A stretch of DNA of 64,000 nt from Climacium dendroides (GCA_950106755.1 OX467083.1:1959501-2023500); one strand, 5' to 3'. Positions 50,306-63,539 are shown, numbered from the stretch's first letter. A program made the numbers and translations. The notes: a model not told the origin generated them from the sequence alone.

Positions 50306-51602
50306 CCCGCTACGTGCACAGGACCTACATCCATCTGCTCGTAGCCTGCTACAGCCCAGTAAAGCTTCATTATTGTACCTCATCGAGGTCCTGCTTGCGA
50401 TCGAGTGCTTGGAGTGTCAGAGTTCATCGACGTACGCTTTCGAAAAGGAAAGGAAAATCGATCACCTCAGGTACGGTAAACCTCGCCTTCATGACATTCT
50501 TGAAGTCAGAGTGGTGGCCAGTCTCTCAACTTTAGTTTGCAAAGATGTGGAGACTCTGGTTCCCCGGTTCCCCCCCACGATGGCGTCTTCATCGACAAGC
50601 CTATGCAATCCAGCTCCGTGGTAACCATTGTCCCCTCGGGGGACAAATTGGATTTCGAGCAGGTATCTACGGGCTGAAATTTTGTTATTATTTTTTGAAA
50701 CTTTTTTTAAGATAGAAAGACTGATGAGCTTCATGGGAGTATAATTTTTTTTTCAATTGATGCTTGGGAATGAAAGTTATGTCCAAACAAGTTCAAAACA
50801 AGGGAGAGGGGGCAGCAAAAAAAAATTCAAAAATTTGAAGTTTTTTTTCTAAATTTTTTTTCTTATAGATTATATTTTTGTCTACATGGGAAGCTTTGAT
50901 TCATTCCATTTAGACTTGTTATGAGAAAGTTATGGACGATTTTGTTTTTTGGGTAGTTAGAGCATCTTCATGAAAAAATAACTTATAGAATTCATTTCTG
51001 AATGCAATTTTTACAATTTTTCTGAAGGAAAAATTTTACACGGTTTTTGTTTGCTTGCTAGAACAATCTTGCCATTGGAATTAGTGCATTTTAATTCCGT
51101 CTTAAAGATAATAATAATAATCTAGATTTTCCTTCTTTCTCATACCTACTTCTACTTAACAATTTTTTTAAGCATGAAAATCAAAACTCTATAGTGTAAA
51201 AAATTTAAGTTAAAAAGTTCAAAGTCAAATAATCCAGTCCCACAAGGTGCTAAAAAAATTGTTTTTTTCCGCTTTAAACGCAAATATCTTTTGATCTATG
51301 TGGTCAAAATTTCTGAATTTTTTTCCACACATTTTCATACTAGTAAGGTATAAGATCCTATGGTTGGATATGCAAAAAAAAAATTCAAATTTTTTTACTC
51401 TTTGCTACAGAAATGGCAATTTTGAGTGTGTTTTTTGACAAAAATAAGGCCTTGGTCCTTTAGGGATTAAATAAAACATAGCCATATATGAGGGGTATTT
51501 GCTACCATTTATAGTTGATAACAGCATAGAGTAGTTCAAACGGAGATGGTCCGTAACATTCAAGTCACGCATAAACTATTGGTACTACGAATGCATTGGC
51601 AT
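50306..51602. other. Intergenic region with a dispersed repeat
   Basis: From about 50,630 to 51,480 the sequence is a diverged direct copy of 52,995-53,640 and 54,660-54,860. The open frame ending at 50,624 crosses the G-box array and shows no domain. Confidence 0.5.
50630..51480 (+). repeat. Dispersed repeat, partner at 52,995-54,860
   Basis: Matches begin with the shared block before and after ggacaaa-tggattt and continue through aaattttgtt, ttcatgaaaaaataa-like and ttctttctcat-like blocks to about 51,230. They resume at 51,260-51,430 against 54,670-54,850 (caaatat, tcaaaatttttgaattttttt-like, gcaagatcc-like, ttttgagtg). The partner carries about 1 kb more in the middle, including the repeat shared with 12,980-13,300. 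So either an insertion happened there or a deletion here. Confidence 0.75.
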
Positions 51603-51709
51603 ACTAGAGAACCTGCCTTAGAGGGTGCATTCTGCCGTGCAAGCGGGTCATGGGCGAGCCCTAACCCGCAAGCAGGGCAGAATGCACCCTCCAAGGCACA
51701 TTCCCTAGC
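51603..51709. repeat. 107-nt hairpin, pre-miRNA-like
   Basis: The core arms 51,614-51,648 and 51,664-51,698 pair over 35 bp with about four mismatches, around a 15-nt loop. The longest perfect block is gagggtgcattctgcc. Pairing continues more weakly outward to 51,603 and 51,709. Arm length, loop and mismatch number fit a plant microRNA precursor, but I recognise no known microRNA in it. It could also be a small foldback transposon. Confidence 0.7.
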
Positions 51710-52385
51710 ATTAAAAGCAGGTTCCCGTGCTGAATCAACAATTCCCACTCCTACAGCGGATTTTGCAATCTATCCTGATCTTAACGTGGAGGGAATAAGC
51801 AATTGGCCAACCTTTCCCCTCTTCCGCCCCAAAATGGTCATGCCGGGGCTCCAAACGTTAGCTGCAGTGGAGAGGAGTGTCACTCTAGCGGAATCATGCT
51901 AGGACATTGCCATAGCCATGTACATCTTAATAACCAAACTAGTTCCTCCTTTAGCAAGTCCCAGCTCTGTTCTTCGCCACCGTGCAAGTCGCCCCAAACC
52001 CCAAACATGTAAGGTCATGAAACAGTGTGACGGAGGAGAAATAGTTATCTAGCACGACTACATACTATATGTGCCCGCGTTGGTGCAGCCCAGAACCCCC
52101 GGGGGGTGCACTACAAAGGAAGGTCATGGATGAGGAGCGACCAAATTTTGGACCCCCTATATTATATCCTAAAATTTTATTTTTTTTCTAAAAAAATACA
52201 AATAGATTTTCCTACTTTGAAGGTTTATGTTTTAAATTATTGGTATTTATTTATATTAATAATAATTAGTTACAAATTTTAGAAAAAAAAAAAAATACAC
52301 TATAAAGCTAAAAATAACTTTTACACCCCTATATTATATAAGAAAAAAAAATTTGAAAAATGAAAAAAAAATTCTATAAAATAAC

Positions 52386-52538
52386 CATGGTTGTTATACT
52401 GGACAAGTTACTATTTATTTCTTGTCCTATAGGACGAGTTACTATTCATCAAATGTACCTCTCAAGTACATTTGATGAATAGTAACTCGTCCTATAGGAC
52501 GAAAAATGAATAGTAACTTGTCCAGTATGACAACCATG
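52386..52538. repeat. Near-perfect hairpin, 73-bp arms
   Basis: The left arm 52,386-52,458 and right arm 52,466-52,538 pair with about four mismatches over 73 bp around a 7-nt loop (ctctcaa). Each arm holds two copies of gttactatt and the short palindrome cctatagg. The surrounding sequence is AT-rich and has no gene. Confidence 0.92.
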
Positions 52539-55119
52539 AAAATAACTTTCTACTGAAAGTTTATTTTGGTTGAATATTGATACAATAGTCATCTTCATGT
52601 GATCTCTATAAATATTTTAGTTGAAAAACATGCCATTTTAGTTCATTTTTCAATCCTTTCCAGACAATATATCACATGTTATTTAGGATTGAAATTTTTG
52701 GCAATAGAAACCTATAGACATTGTTAAACAAAGCTCAAAATTGTAGGTTGAAATTATAGTTTATTAGAAAGTAATTAGGAAAAGTAGAAATGGGTAGTTA
52801 GGGTTTGGTTGGTACTCACCCATGAACTTCTTTCGTAGTGCACCCCCCGAGCTAGAAACTAGACGCATCTCGACGGATACGCATCTTGTTTCCCTGGAAG
52901 GCAGCCTAAGTAAGCGTTCAATTGATGTTCCAAACAAATTTGGACGTTGACTTGATGATGCAAGGCACCAATCTGAACTTGTAAAGTCCCATTGTCCTCT
53001 TGGAGGACAAAATGGATTTTGAGTAAGCTCCTATAATCTCAAATTTTGTTGTGATTTTTTAAAACTTTTTTTGAAGATAGGAAAATACATTAGTTTTGGG
53101 ATAATAAAATTTCTATTTCAAGTGGTATCTAGGAACAAAAGTTACGCTATTCTAGGTCCAAAATGGGGTGAGGGGTGAGTAGTACAAAAAATTCACAAAA
53201 AGTCAAAACAAAATTTTCAAATTTTATTTCACATAGAAAGTATTTTTGTCTTCATAGAAAGATTCAATTCATTCTTTTTGAATTAGTAATGAGAAAATTA
53301 TAGAAAATCTTATTTTTAAAAATATTTAAGCATCTTCTTGAAAAAATAATTTATAGGATCAATATTGTGTATGTAATTTTATTATTTTTAGAAAAAAAAG
53401 TTTGATAGGATTTAGTACGCTTACTAGAACAATCTCACTATTGGAATTATAGTATTTCAATTCTATCTTAAACCTATTAACAATTTAGACTTTTCTTCAA
53501 TCTCATTTTTACTTCTATTCAACAATTCTTTTAAGAATGAAAATCAAGTGTGTGTTTTTGGAAAAAAATTCCAAGTCTTTCAACTCAATTTTTCAACACA
53601 ATTTTTATTAATTCAATATTAGTAGTGCAAAAATTTTAAGCTAAGAAGATTCAAACTAAGCTTTAAGCCCTCAAGGCTAAGGTTGGTTCTTTGGGGGGTT
53701 GAAAACATCATTGCTTTTGAAGTGTTATAAACTAAAATGTCACTAAGTTATAGAAATTTCAACCATAAAATTTTGTAGTGTATGTGTTGTACATGATGTG
53801 AATTGAATTTGGAGTCATTTGGCTACATAGGTTGCAAGATTATAATGTTTTGGTGTAGAAAAAGGATGCTGAAATTTTCCCAGCAACGCATTTGGAGATG
53901 AAATTTGATTTCTAAACCTATTCAAATGAAATAATTTTAAGCTGTAAAGTGATTCAAAATCAACATACAAATACATTGGTGAAAAAAAATAGCATTGAAT
54001 TGACTCATTGTCTTTGCAAAATGGCTTTGAAATGTAAAAAAATAGCAAGAAACTTTGCAAAAAACACATCTAGGGCTAAACCTCCTATTAAAATACTTCT
54101 TCGTCACTCATAACTTCTCATACTGATTTGAAATTTTAGCTACACAAACTAGACTAGTATTTGAAACTTTTTCAAAAACAATTATTGGAAATAGACATTG
54201 TATGAAGAAAAAAAAACTGCCAAAGTTTACTATAATCCAAAAATGTTGGGATTTTGAACTTTGAATTGCTCCCAAACATTCAAAACAACTTGGATTTACA
54301 TGAAAATTTTACCACAATAACTAGACTTTAAGGGGAATATAATACAACAATTTTAAAAAAAAAATTAAAAACGCTCATTGGATGAAGGAGATACAAGTCT
54401 CCAAAGTTACAGCCATCAAATCCAATTTGGTGAACTCAAATTGAACCTTTGAATATTGATTGGCTTACAAAAAAATCCTAGTATCTTGGATTGATCTGGA
54501 AATTTTATCACACAAACTAGAAGAAAGAGCGCAAATTTTCCAACAAGTCTTATTGAATTCAAACATCGAATGCAAAAGTTATAGCACTTTGAATTGGACT
54601 TGAAACTACTTGAGGACACTTTGGACAATGAGGGGTTAAAATCTAGTGGCAAGCAAGGTGCAAAAAACAACTCTTTTATTCAAACACAAATATTTTACAA
54701 TCCATGCAATCAAAATTTTTGAATTTTTTTACATAAAAATCATTCTTATACTATTTTAGTGCAAGATCCCATGGTTCCATATGAGAATAAAAACAATTTC
54801 TATCTTTTTGCTCTTTGCAATAAAAATGGTAGTTTTGAGTGGAGATTGATGAAAAGAACCCAACTTATAGGGTTAATGCCAAATAATCATGGCTTGTCTC
54901 ACATATACCAAAGGACGGTATAGTATTTTTCTTTTAAAGATAATCAATTTATCAATAGTCACACTAATGGGCAATTGTACATAACAGTTTGTCTCCATGA
55001 CAATATGTTGCATCATAGTTGGAATCCTATACAAATCCCACAAAGAGGCTGGGGTAGGAAGTATATGGAAGTATCTAATGTTGCTCTCGACTCCATCTTG
55101 GTGAAAGCACTATAAGAAA
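52539..55119. other. Intergenic region made of dispersed repeats
   Basis: 52,995-54,860 is the longer copy of the repeat at 50,630-51,480. Within it, 53,745-54,050 matches 12,980-13,300. No gene is seen. Confidence 0.55.
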
Positions 55120-55287
55120 CTTGTGTCTCAGCAAACAAATTTAGTTAAACATTCAATGTAACAATCCATGTTTTTATATCAACAATGACATCCAATGTAA
55201 AATCTTCATATTGTATTGGACATAATTGTTAATATAAAACATGGATTGTTAGATTGAATGCCCAACAAAATCCGTTTGTTTAGACAT
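55120..55287. repeat. Imperfect palindrome of about 168 bp
   Basis: The two halves pair through aacaatccatgtttt, atatcaacaat and catccaat-type blocks on the left and their complements on the right, with a short centre near 55,199-55,206. The outer parts (cattcaatgtaac and gattgaatg) also pair. Small foldback sequence of unknown origin. Confidence 0.75.
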
Positions 55288-57396
55288 CAGAAAACAACTA
55301 GGGTTTTTTTTCATTTTTTAAGAAGTCCCAAAGAGGCAATATAAAATCTTATAGTAGTGCTCCAAATTTCGGCATTCATCTACACATTGGATAGAAAATA
55401 TCACATTAGTACAAATCAAATGTCTTATAATTTTAATTTCCTCCTCAATCTGGTGATTTCATCCAAGATTTTTCTGAATTCAAAGTTTTCTAGTGAAAAG
55501 CTTTACAATTTCTTGGCATTTTTTAGCCAAATTATTTTTTTCTTGTGCAATTTGACACTAGAAAGACAAAAAATTATGTTTTTTACCTTAAAGTAAAGGT
55601 TGACAAAATTGAACATCTTAGACAAAATCGTGTCTAAAATCTGGATGTCTAGACACAACAAATTTTACGTCTAGGGGGGATAAAACCACAGTTAGCAAAA
55701 TTTATCATGGATAAAACAATGGATGGCAAATGCATTGCCGATTTAGGATTGGCGGATTTAGGTTTTGTTGCAATACATTGTAATATATTATGCTTTATTT
55801 AAAATAGAAAGTACACAATCATTATTTTTAGTTCTTCTTTAGTCTTGCAACCAAAGAAAACGTAATGGTATTTTCAACATCAATAAGTAAAGTAGTACTA
55901 CAATGCAAGCTTCAAACAATCTATTGTCATTACATGCTCTATTGATCATGAGTACCTACATATCTAAGCCTACATCTTTTCAATCCCTAAGCTTGTAATC
56001 ACTATCTCCTTTCACCTCAACCCTGCTATTCTTGAATCTAATTCACCTTTCGACATCTTCATTGCCAAATGTGTCTTCTATATCATCAGATAAAGATTGT
56101 AGAATTGTACATCCTTTGTCATGTATTTCTTTAGATGTGAGTGATCTCATTGGTATGCCCTTCTTTTTAAATTTTTCACTTTTAATATGATCTTACCATT
56201 GCCTTTCCTAAGGCAAGGGATCATTTTTGTTTTCTTCTTTGAAGAAGGGGAACATGCATCAAGTGGGTTTCTACCTACATTTTGTCTCTTGGTTGGGGTG
56301 ACTGCGGAAGGTTGCATTATTCTTTTATTTTTGCTTTTAATGCATTCTTTGACCTCTGATTTCACTACTTGAAACCTTCCTTAAATGATTACCTTCATTG
56401 CAATCCCAAATTGCAATGTAGGGTCAGACGGTTTGATGGAGCATCGTGGTAGATAGTCACATGAGGTCCACTTCCACATTGAAGCCAATGTCTCATCCTT
56501 CTCTATATTGTTAAATGATGACAAAATTTTGACTTGAATTAATAGAAGTTCAAAAGCCGTTTTTCAACTCCTAAGCTTTTTAAACCATTCAAAGTTGTAC
56601 TAGCAGTTTTAAATAGTGCACATAGAGGAACATGAGCCCTATAAAGTAGTATTTGGGGATCTTGCACGAGTTTCTTCTTGCCTTTATCCACAAACATTGG
56701 GTTTTTGGATCCCATCAAACATGTGTCAACCTTCTATTTTATTTCATTTTATTTGTCACTTTCTATATTTGGTTCTCCACTATTCTTGCTCACCAATACC
56801 ACAATTGACTCAATATCTATGTTGCCCACATTCATTTGGACCATCACCTCACATCCTCTCCTATCATTGTATTTGTCATTTTCTTTAACTCATGCCACTA
56901 CCATAAATGGAGACTTCAAAATTTGTTGAACTGCATTCGTTTTTGGAGTCTCATCATTGGCAACCATTTTCCATTTGCCTCTATTATTTCTACAAAAGCA
57001 TCTTCCCTCTCAAATAGAACATTTTGGCTACTCATGAATCCAGTTTCATTTACGAATCTTGCTATTGAAGATACATCTTCATCATACCAACGATCATTCC
57101 CATCCGGTGAAAAGGCATATATGTTTCCGTCATCGACTCCAAAGTCTTCATTGCCCTAATTAAGGCTATCAAATATTTCATCATTAAAATTGTCCAAGTC
57201 ATTGTTTGTGGCATTTCTGTCATCTCATACGGGCCTACCATCCTCATCTTTCAAGCTAGGGCCATCTGAATCCTTTGACTCCACGTTCTCATGGTATCAC
57301 TTCTTGTCATCATTTTTCTTCAATGTACCTAAAACTTTCGAATTAATATACACATACAGTCACCAAATCTGTTGTTCATTGTATCTTCAGTATGGT
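55288..57396. other. Intergenic region, possible tail of the decayed hAT element
   Basis: No intact gene. Minus-strand reading from about 57,390 to 56,900 gives acid-rich fragments with stops, possibly the C-terminal tail of the decayed transposase. An open frame at 56,147-56,365 (minus) is Lys-rich and unrecognised. Confidence 0.4.
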
Positions 57397-59921
57397 TCAA
57401 GTTTTGTTGTGAATAAAAGAATAGCTACTCCAATTTTGTTCAAATGAAGATGATGATATTGGTTGGGCCAATATCTTCTTGGCAACTGGAGCAATGAGCT
57501 TCCTATATGCACCTTCAAAATCCCACCAAACATATGCCAACAATATGGAATGACTTGGATCCAACATGCTATCAAATGGAAGTTCCCTATGTCAAAAGGC
57601 TACAAATTTTTACACCACCTGGGCATAAGTTCTTGGTTTACATATTTTAGGGCCACTTCACACTATGGCTATCTATGTCAAGAGGCCATGGGATTGAGAG
57701 GCCAAACTTTGTGGAAAGTCCAAAAAAATGGACAATAAATATGTAATAAATTATAGGAATTGAAGCCTTAGATTGGCCATAGTATGAAGCCTCCAAAGGC
57801 CTAGCGGAAGTCCAAACTTATACCATTTGTTTGACTTCTATCCTTTTCTTTCCACATTAATCCATCCAATTTCTAAAAATTTTCATCAAGTCTCACCCAT
57901 GTGTCAATTTTTTCTAGCAAAAGATTAAAAAAATTGAAAAAAAAAGTCAAAAATGGCTTTAGAAAAACAATCACAACACATGCTCTCATCATCAAACAAG
58001 GAATATGAAGGGTATAAATGGAATAACAAGGTGGCATTGGTCATTGAAGGGAAGTAGGTTCATTGAATGCAAAGACTCCCCATTGTAATGGTGGAGACTA
58101 GGTTTCAAACCCCAATGGCGACCAATATCAAATAACAAATAAAAAAGGAGCATCTATCTAGCTACTATAAATAGTCCAATCCAACAATTGAGATCTTGTC
58201 ACTTTGGGTTTTGAGAAATCTGATTGGTGGAAATCCATGGCCTTTTGACCTTTGGCTGTAGTGTGAAGTGGTCTTCATTATAACACGCTTGCATGTGTCC
58301 GTTGCATCTTGATTGTAGGTTGTAGGTCAATTATTATTTATCATGAAGAGGGTAGGGATTCAAATGAGCTTTTGCATAATGTAGATCAATCTCTACAAAT
58401 TGCTATCGTTCAATGAATGACTTCTATAGTGGAAATGCTAGATTGGTGGCCAAACAAAAAGGTGCTCTTTGTAAACCGAGGCCATGTTTATCTAAATTCT
58501 TCATAATATGCAACATCTTGCCCATGCATGGTGTCTTTGCATCCAAATTACATAGACCAAACACAACTAAAGCCACTAATTCCTAAAAAGTGGTGTAACG
58601 GTCCTAAAAATGCTCATCCAAAACATACAACTTCACCATGCATGACTTAGTGCAAGATTTGTGTTTGTTGATGTCTTATAGCTTTTGCATGTATTGCACC
58701 CATTATTAATCCACCACACTTTATTGCAATGCTTCTTTAACCTTCAACAAATGGTCAATCATGATGAAATTGGAAGCAAATCTTGTTTGTATCAGCATCA
58801 ATAAGCATTACGTCATCTAATACTTTTGAAATATAGAAAGTGGCATATGTCTACCCTTGAAAAAATTCACTACAGTATGGACCTTTTTCACTTGCAATTG
58901 AATCTATTCTTCCTTTGTCCAATCTTTTAGCAATAGATTCAAGGTATACACCACACATCCTTGAAAAAAATGTGCAGATACATCGTGGATACCAAATTCC
59001 ATGCTGCTGGGTTTATAAGAGCATTATTTGCAGTGACTTGCACTACATTACTGGAATCCACTTGTTCTATGAATTTTTCTAAGACAATGGCCAAATACAT
59101 TGCATTCTGTACACCCCCATTTGTATGTATCAATCCAAACAATTGTTCACCTGTGGAAGATATGAACATGGCATTTATCAACGTACAATTTATAACTAAG
59201 TTCCATCCACCAATAGACAATGTTGTCCCAAACTTCCTTATACTATCTTTGATTCTCTAATGGAGCTTTGTCTCAAGGTCTGTTTTTGTTTGCTCAAGCA
59301 ATTTATATTGTAGATTGTAGTACAATGGTGGAGTATAGGGGGCCTATTGCACTTTGCCATTCTCTTCACTACTTCTTTAAATATTGGATTTCAAGCTACA
59401 AAAAATGGTGTGTTCACTACATAAAAAAAATTGACCCACAATGCATTCAATTTGCGTTTATTTGCTTTTTTAAAGCCATTCGATAGCATGCTTTGTCTAT
59501 GAGGCCTATTGCTTGATGCCCTTGGAGTTTCACATTCACCAAATGTTTTTATATTTGGATTTACCTCTAAATCCACACCAAAAACTTCTTACAATACTGT
59601 ACATGAGTCTTTTTGCGTACAACACGGTGTGCCCCTTCCATTTGAGATATTGTTTCCGTCCATAGGCGCATTGTTGCCATCCACATTATCAACAATAGAT
59701 CTTCATGGGAATGCTCCATTGCAACAACAAAATAGAGCTTGAGCTTGTAATGTCAACTACTAGCAAAGGTTGACCCCTTTATCATGAAAACCTAATGGAC
59801 CTTCATATCCAAGGTGGCTCAACATATGGCTCACCTTCTTGGCAAATATCAAGTTGCAAGCTTTGCAACTCACTTTACCAATTGACGGGACACCATACCA
59901 AGTAGACCAATCCTTGCTCAT
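57397..59921 (-). pseudogene. Decayed hAT-family transposase (BED finger, DUF659, dimerisation region)
   Basis: Reading from an ATG at 59,921 on the minus strand gives a BED-type zinc-finger start (VSCKACNLIF then HMLSH). A second segment in the same frame at 59,576-59,391 has the family FFYVVNTPFFVA pattern. A DUF659-like stretch follows at 59,220-58,939 in a shifted frame (INAMFISSTGEQLF, LEKFIEQVDSSNVVQVTANN). The C-terminal dimerisation region lies at 57,567-57,397 (LAYVWWDFEGAYRKL, ILAQPISSSSFEQNWSSY). Many stops and frame changes lie between these blocks, so no functional transposase can be made. Domain order and length fit plant hAT transposases. I could not find the terminal repeats. 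Confidence 0.85.
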
Positions 59922-61500
59922 AGTAATAATTTATTGGTTTAGGGTTTTAAAAACAATTTGAAAATGTAAAGACTAAATAAACAATGTCCAAAATACAACA
60001 AATAATGTGTGTACAAAACCTTGAAAATCAAGGCCCCCCGTCCACCAAACTATGCATTACCAAACAAAGGACACAAAAAATTGCAACTCCTAGTTCTTGA
60101 AAATCTTAGTGTTCTATTTCTTAGGAGTGTTCAACAAATGAACTCTTTCTTGCACTTATAGTGTTTTGATCAGTCTAACCACCATTGACTATTGGAAAAG
60201 AAGCTTTGATTCATGTCTCAATTCAAATGGTTGGCCAATGGATGGATGGTGTAGACATGGTGGATGGCATGGACAAACAGACAGTACGGATGAACAAATG
60301 GCACAAATAAGTGGACAGGAGGGATGTTTGGGGATTGCACCAAGGCTTTGGGGGGGGGGCTTTCAAGTGCTAGATTACACCAGAAAAATAATTTGGCTAA
60401 AAAATGGCAAAAAATTCTGAAGTTTTTTGCCAAAAAACTTCAAACTAGAAAAAATGTTGGATGGAATCATCATATTGTGGATTTGTGGATGAAAATAGGA
60501 TTAGAGACATGTGATATTTATGAATGTGATATTTTCTATCCAATATATAAATGAATACTAAAATTTGGAGCACCACCCTAACATTTTATATTGCCACTTT
60601 GGCACTTCATTAAAAATGAAAGAAAAACACCCTAGACTTCATTCTTTTTTTCATGACTTCAATTAAATTTGTAAAAGGTTGCTTTGTGCCTATTTTTATG
60701 CATGTGGAGTTTTTTCACTTCATTTATTTCAATTTTTCTATGACATGTAATTCACATTTTCCAGTTTCCCTCTATATAAAACCAATGATTGGAACCTTCA
60801 ACACCAATAATTACCATTAGGAAGAATATGAACCCTCAAAGGGGCTGCGAGTTTTTTTACTACGACATAACTAAGTTTGGAAAAAGAAGAGGGAAAAAAA
60901 AGGTCCACGGTGGCATGAGTGCGACCACCTAGACTCAAAGTAACTCAACTTCCCTGTAACCAATTTTTATTTCTAGTTTGAGCCACAGGTTCAATCAGCT
61001 TTAATTCACGAATCTTCAAAGGTGCTGAGCTTTAATTGGAAAGTGAGGTTGGAAGGAGACACGCTTTACACCAGAGGAACAAGCATGCTTCAAGTCCGAA
61101 GAAGGAGCTAAGCTTCACACCAAACAAAGAAACCAATTCAGCTGACAGGTCGGGACAAATCAACTTGAAGTAGGAAAGATGTTGAATTGCACTGACGGTT
61201 CCCATTTTCGGGATGAAATTTCAAACTTCATTTATTTCATATAGTGGTTGATCTCTCAATAGTTACTCCAGTGAGAGAGTAGGTTAAAAAATTTTCCACC
61301 AAATGCTTTACACTACGAAGCAGCCCCTTTGAGGGTCTATTTTTTTCCTAATGAAATACACATAACTCATGCAATTGAACATGCAAAATCAATATACATA
61401 TGGTAGTTCTATGCACCTAAGTACTTCATATTCATTTGGCCAATTTATCATTACCTAGAACACATATTTCTCTACATTCTATAGTTACATATAATACCTT
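59922..61500. other. Intergenic region, no gene recognised
   Basis: About 60,400-60,520 resembles 11,230-11,350. Nothing else is recognised. The last three bases, ctt at 61,498-61,500, are the expected target duplication of the CACTA element that follows. Confidence 0.45.
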
Positions 61501-61529
61501 CACTAGAAGAAAAACGTGTCCACTGCAAC

Positions 61530-62165
61530 CCACTGAAATGCAACTATGTGTCCTATACAACTATCGTACAACTGTTGCCCTCCATATTTGCACCAAATTG
61601 ATCGTGTATTTTGTTCTAGTTGCAAAATAGTCGTAGAATAATGTGTAACTTTACGAGAGAGTAACAGAAGAGTAGATGTGAAGCATTTTACATCCAAAGT
61701 ACATCAATGTCGTCGATGCAACTGCAAACTAATTATAGTGCAACTATAAAACAACTACAATACAGCTACAGTGCAAACAACTGTAGTGCAACTATAATGC
61801 AACTACAAAACACTTCAACTATACAACTACAATGCAACTATTACGATTCAAATCTCGCATTGTCACAAACATTTACAAAATAAATAGATATTAGGCATCT
61901 ATGACTCTTGTAGATGTTATGAATCTAAGATTAGTATAGATTTCTAACCATGCCATATAAAAAAATCAGATTGTTGTAGATTTCATATATGTAGGATAAG
62001 TTTAGATTTTAAAGATCCTAAAGAGTTATAAGTTTAAATGAAATTTCACCATACTACTATTACAAAACAATTACAATGCAACGACAACTCAACTACAGTG
62101 CAACTCGAAAACAATTACAATGCAACTAAAAGACATCTATAATGCAACTAAAAAACAACTGCAAT
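61530..62165. repeat. Left subterminal repeats, TGCAACTA type
   Basis: Short units TGCAACTA, GCAACTACAA, ACAACTACAA and close variants recur irregularly, mostly in one orientation, in two clusters: about 61,530-61,860 and 62,060-62,165. The last unit overlaps the ATG of the broken gene. Confidence 0.85.
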
Positions 62166-63379
62166 GCGACTTCAAAATGAATTAGATAAGTTCAAAGTCG
62201 AAATACTTACAACTACAGAGCGGAATACGAAAACTGTTGAGGCAATGCAGAAGATATTGATGACGTTTTTGCAAGGGAACAATAGTGGCCAAATTCATGA
62301 GCCAATGTCTACTGAAAATGAGCCTAGGGCCATTGAGAATGAGTCAGTGTCTACTGAGAAGGAGGTCATTGATCCATCGGATCCTGCATCAAATCCATTG
62401 GATCCTACAGCAAAGAGCAACACTATACCATCAAATCTTATACCAAGTAACCCTATATTAGAGAGCAACATTGTGGGCTCTGATGTGGAACCTATTGACC
62501 ATATTGAACCACCTGAAATTGTTGTAAATCCTACAAATTCTACCTTGGTGTTAGGAGGTCAGCAATCCTACTTTGGTGATGGGAGTGTAGAAAAGGGTCT
62601 TTAGGACAAATATGGGAGTGTGGAGAAAGGTCCTAAGGATAAAGGTGAGGGAAAAGATAGAGCCAACGATGATGTACTAATATTGGGTGACTCTACTCCT
62701 AAACCATCGAAGAATTCAAAAAATCCTAATATAAGAATGCAGTTAAGAGGAAAGGAGCAAGAGGTGAGGACAATTACCTAAGTAAACAATTTGAAGCTAA
62801 ATTTTTTTTGATAATTTTTAATATTGATAAATTACTTACAATGATTGTGGTTAAATGTTGCAGAAACCTTTGGTTAGGAAGGAGATCTTAAGGAAGAAGA
62901 GAGTTCAGACCAAGGTTCAATCTAAATCCAAACCTCAGCCTAAACGGAGGCCAAAGGTGGCATTTTCAAAGGTAGTCCTTACATTTCATTGTTTATATAT
63001 TATATGTTAAAGTTAGCTAAATTGTTGATGTATACATATTTATTTATATATATTTATGTTTACTCATTAATGTTTTGTTTTGTATTGTGAACAGCTACAG
63101 TTTTCAATTGACCAGCACGTTTTCCTTCGAAATCCAGCAATACCTGGGCAAGTTGTGGCAGTTGGATATGTCATTGGTATCGGAGGAGAAGCTTTTTATC
63201 ACACAAAGCCTATACCATGAGGGTGGTATAAGCTCGATATTGCAAAAACGCGAAGTGGTTTTATGGACTTGATGTATCCTAATCCAGCAGGAAACCTATT
63301 AAAGTTGAAGGACGTTGTAGGAGCTAATACCATATGGAATAAGCGATTCATAGTCATTCTTGCATGTAATGACAAGTGA
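62164..63379 (+). pseudogene. Broken TNP1-like (En/Spm) transposon protein gene
   Basis: Three exons can be read: 62164-62763, 62864-62971 and 63095-63379, with GT-AG introns, all in phase 0. The first starts with a probably coiled segment (LQNELDKFKVEI) and is rich in Glu, Ser, Pro and Asn. The second is strongly basic (RKKRVQTKVQSKSKPQPKR). The third has PGQVVAVGYVIG and later LKLKDVVGANTIWNKRFIVI, which follow the pattern I know for the plant TNP1/En/Spm domain. A TAG at 62,602-62,604 and a TGA at 63,218-63,220 interrupt the frame. A 12-residue repeat (GSVEKG) spans the first stop. The main transposase (TNP2-type) is not present in what is visible. Confidence 0.72.
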
Positions 63380-63539
63380 ATTAGTAACTATATTTTTTGG
63401 ACTAGCAATGTACATATTTATCTAATATATATGGGTTTTGTATTGTTTTGTGTGAACAATGATTGTCTCTATCTCTATTGTGTTTTCTATTGTTTTGTGT
63501 GAAAAATGATTGTCTCTGTCTCTGTTGGCTTGTAGTAGT

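Noticed and set aside
50202..50624. Plus-strand open frame of 140 codons
   Set aside because: It crosses the tripled G-box segment, has no recognised domain, and starts inside a repeat unit.
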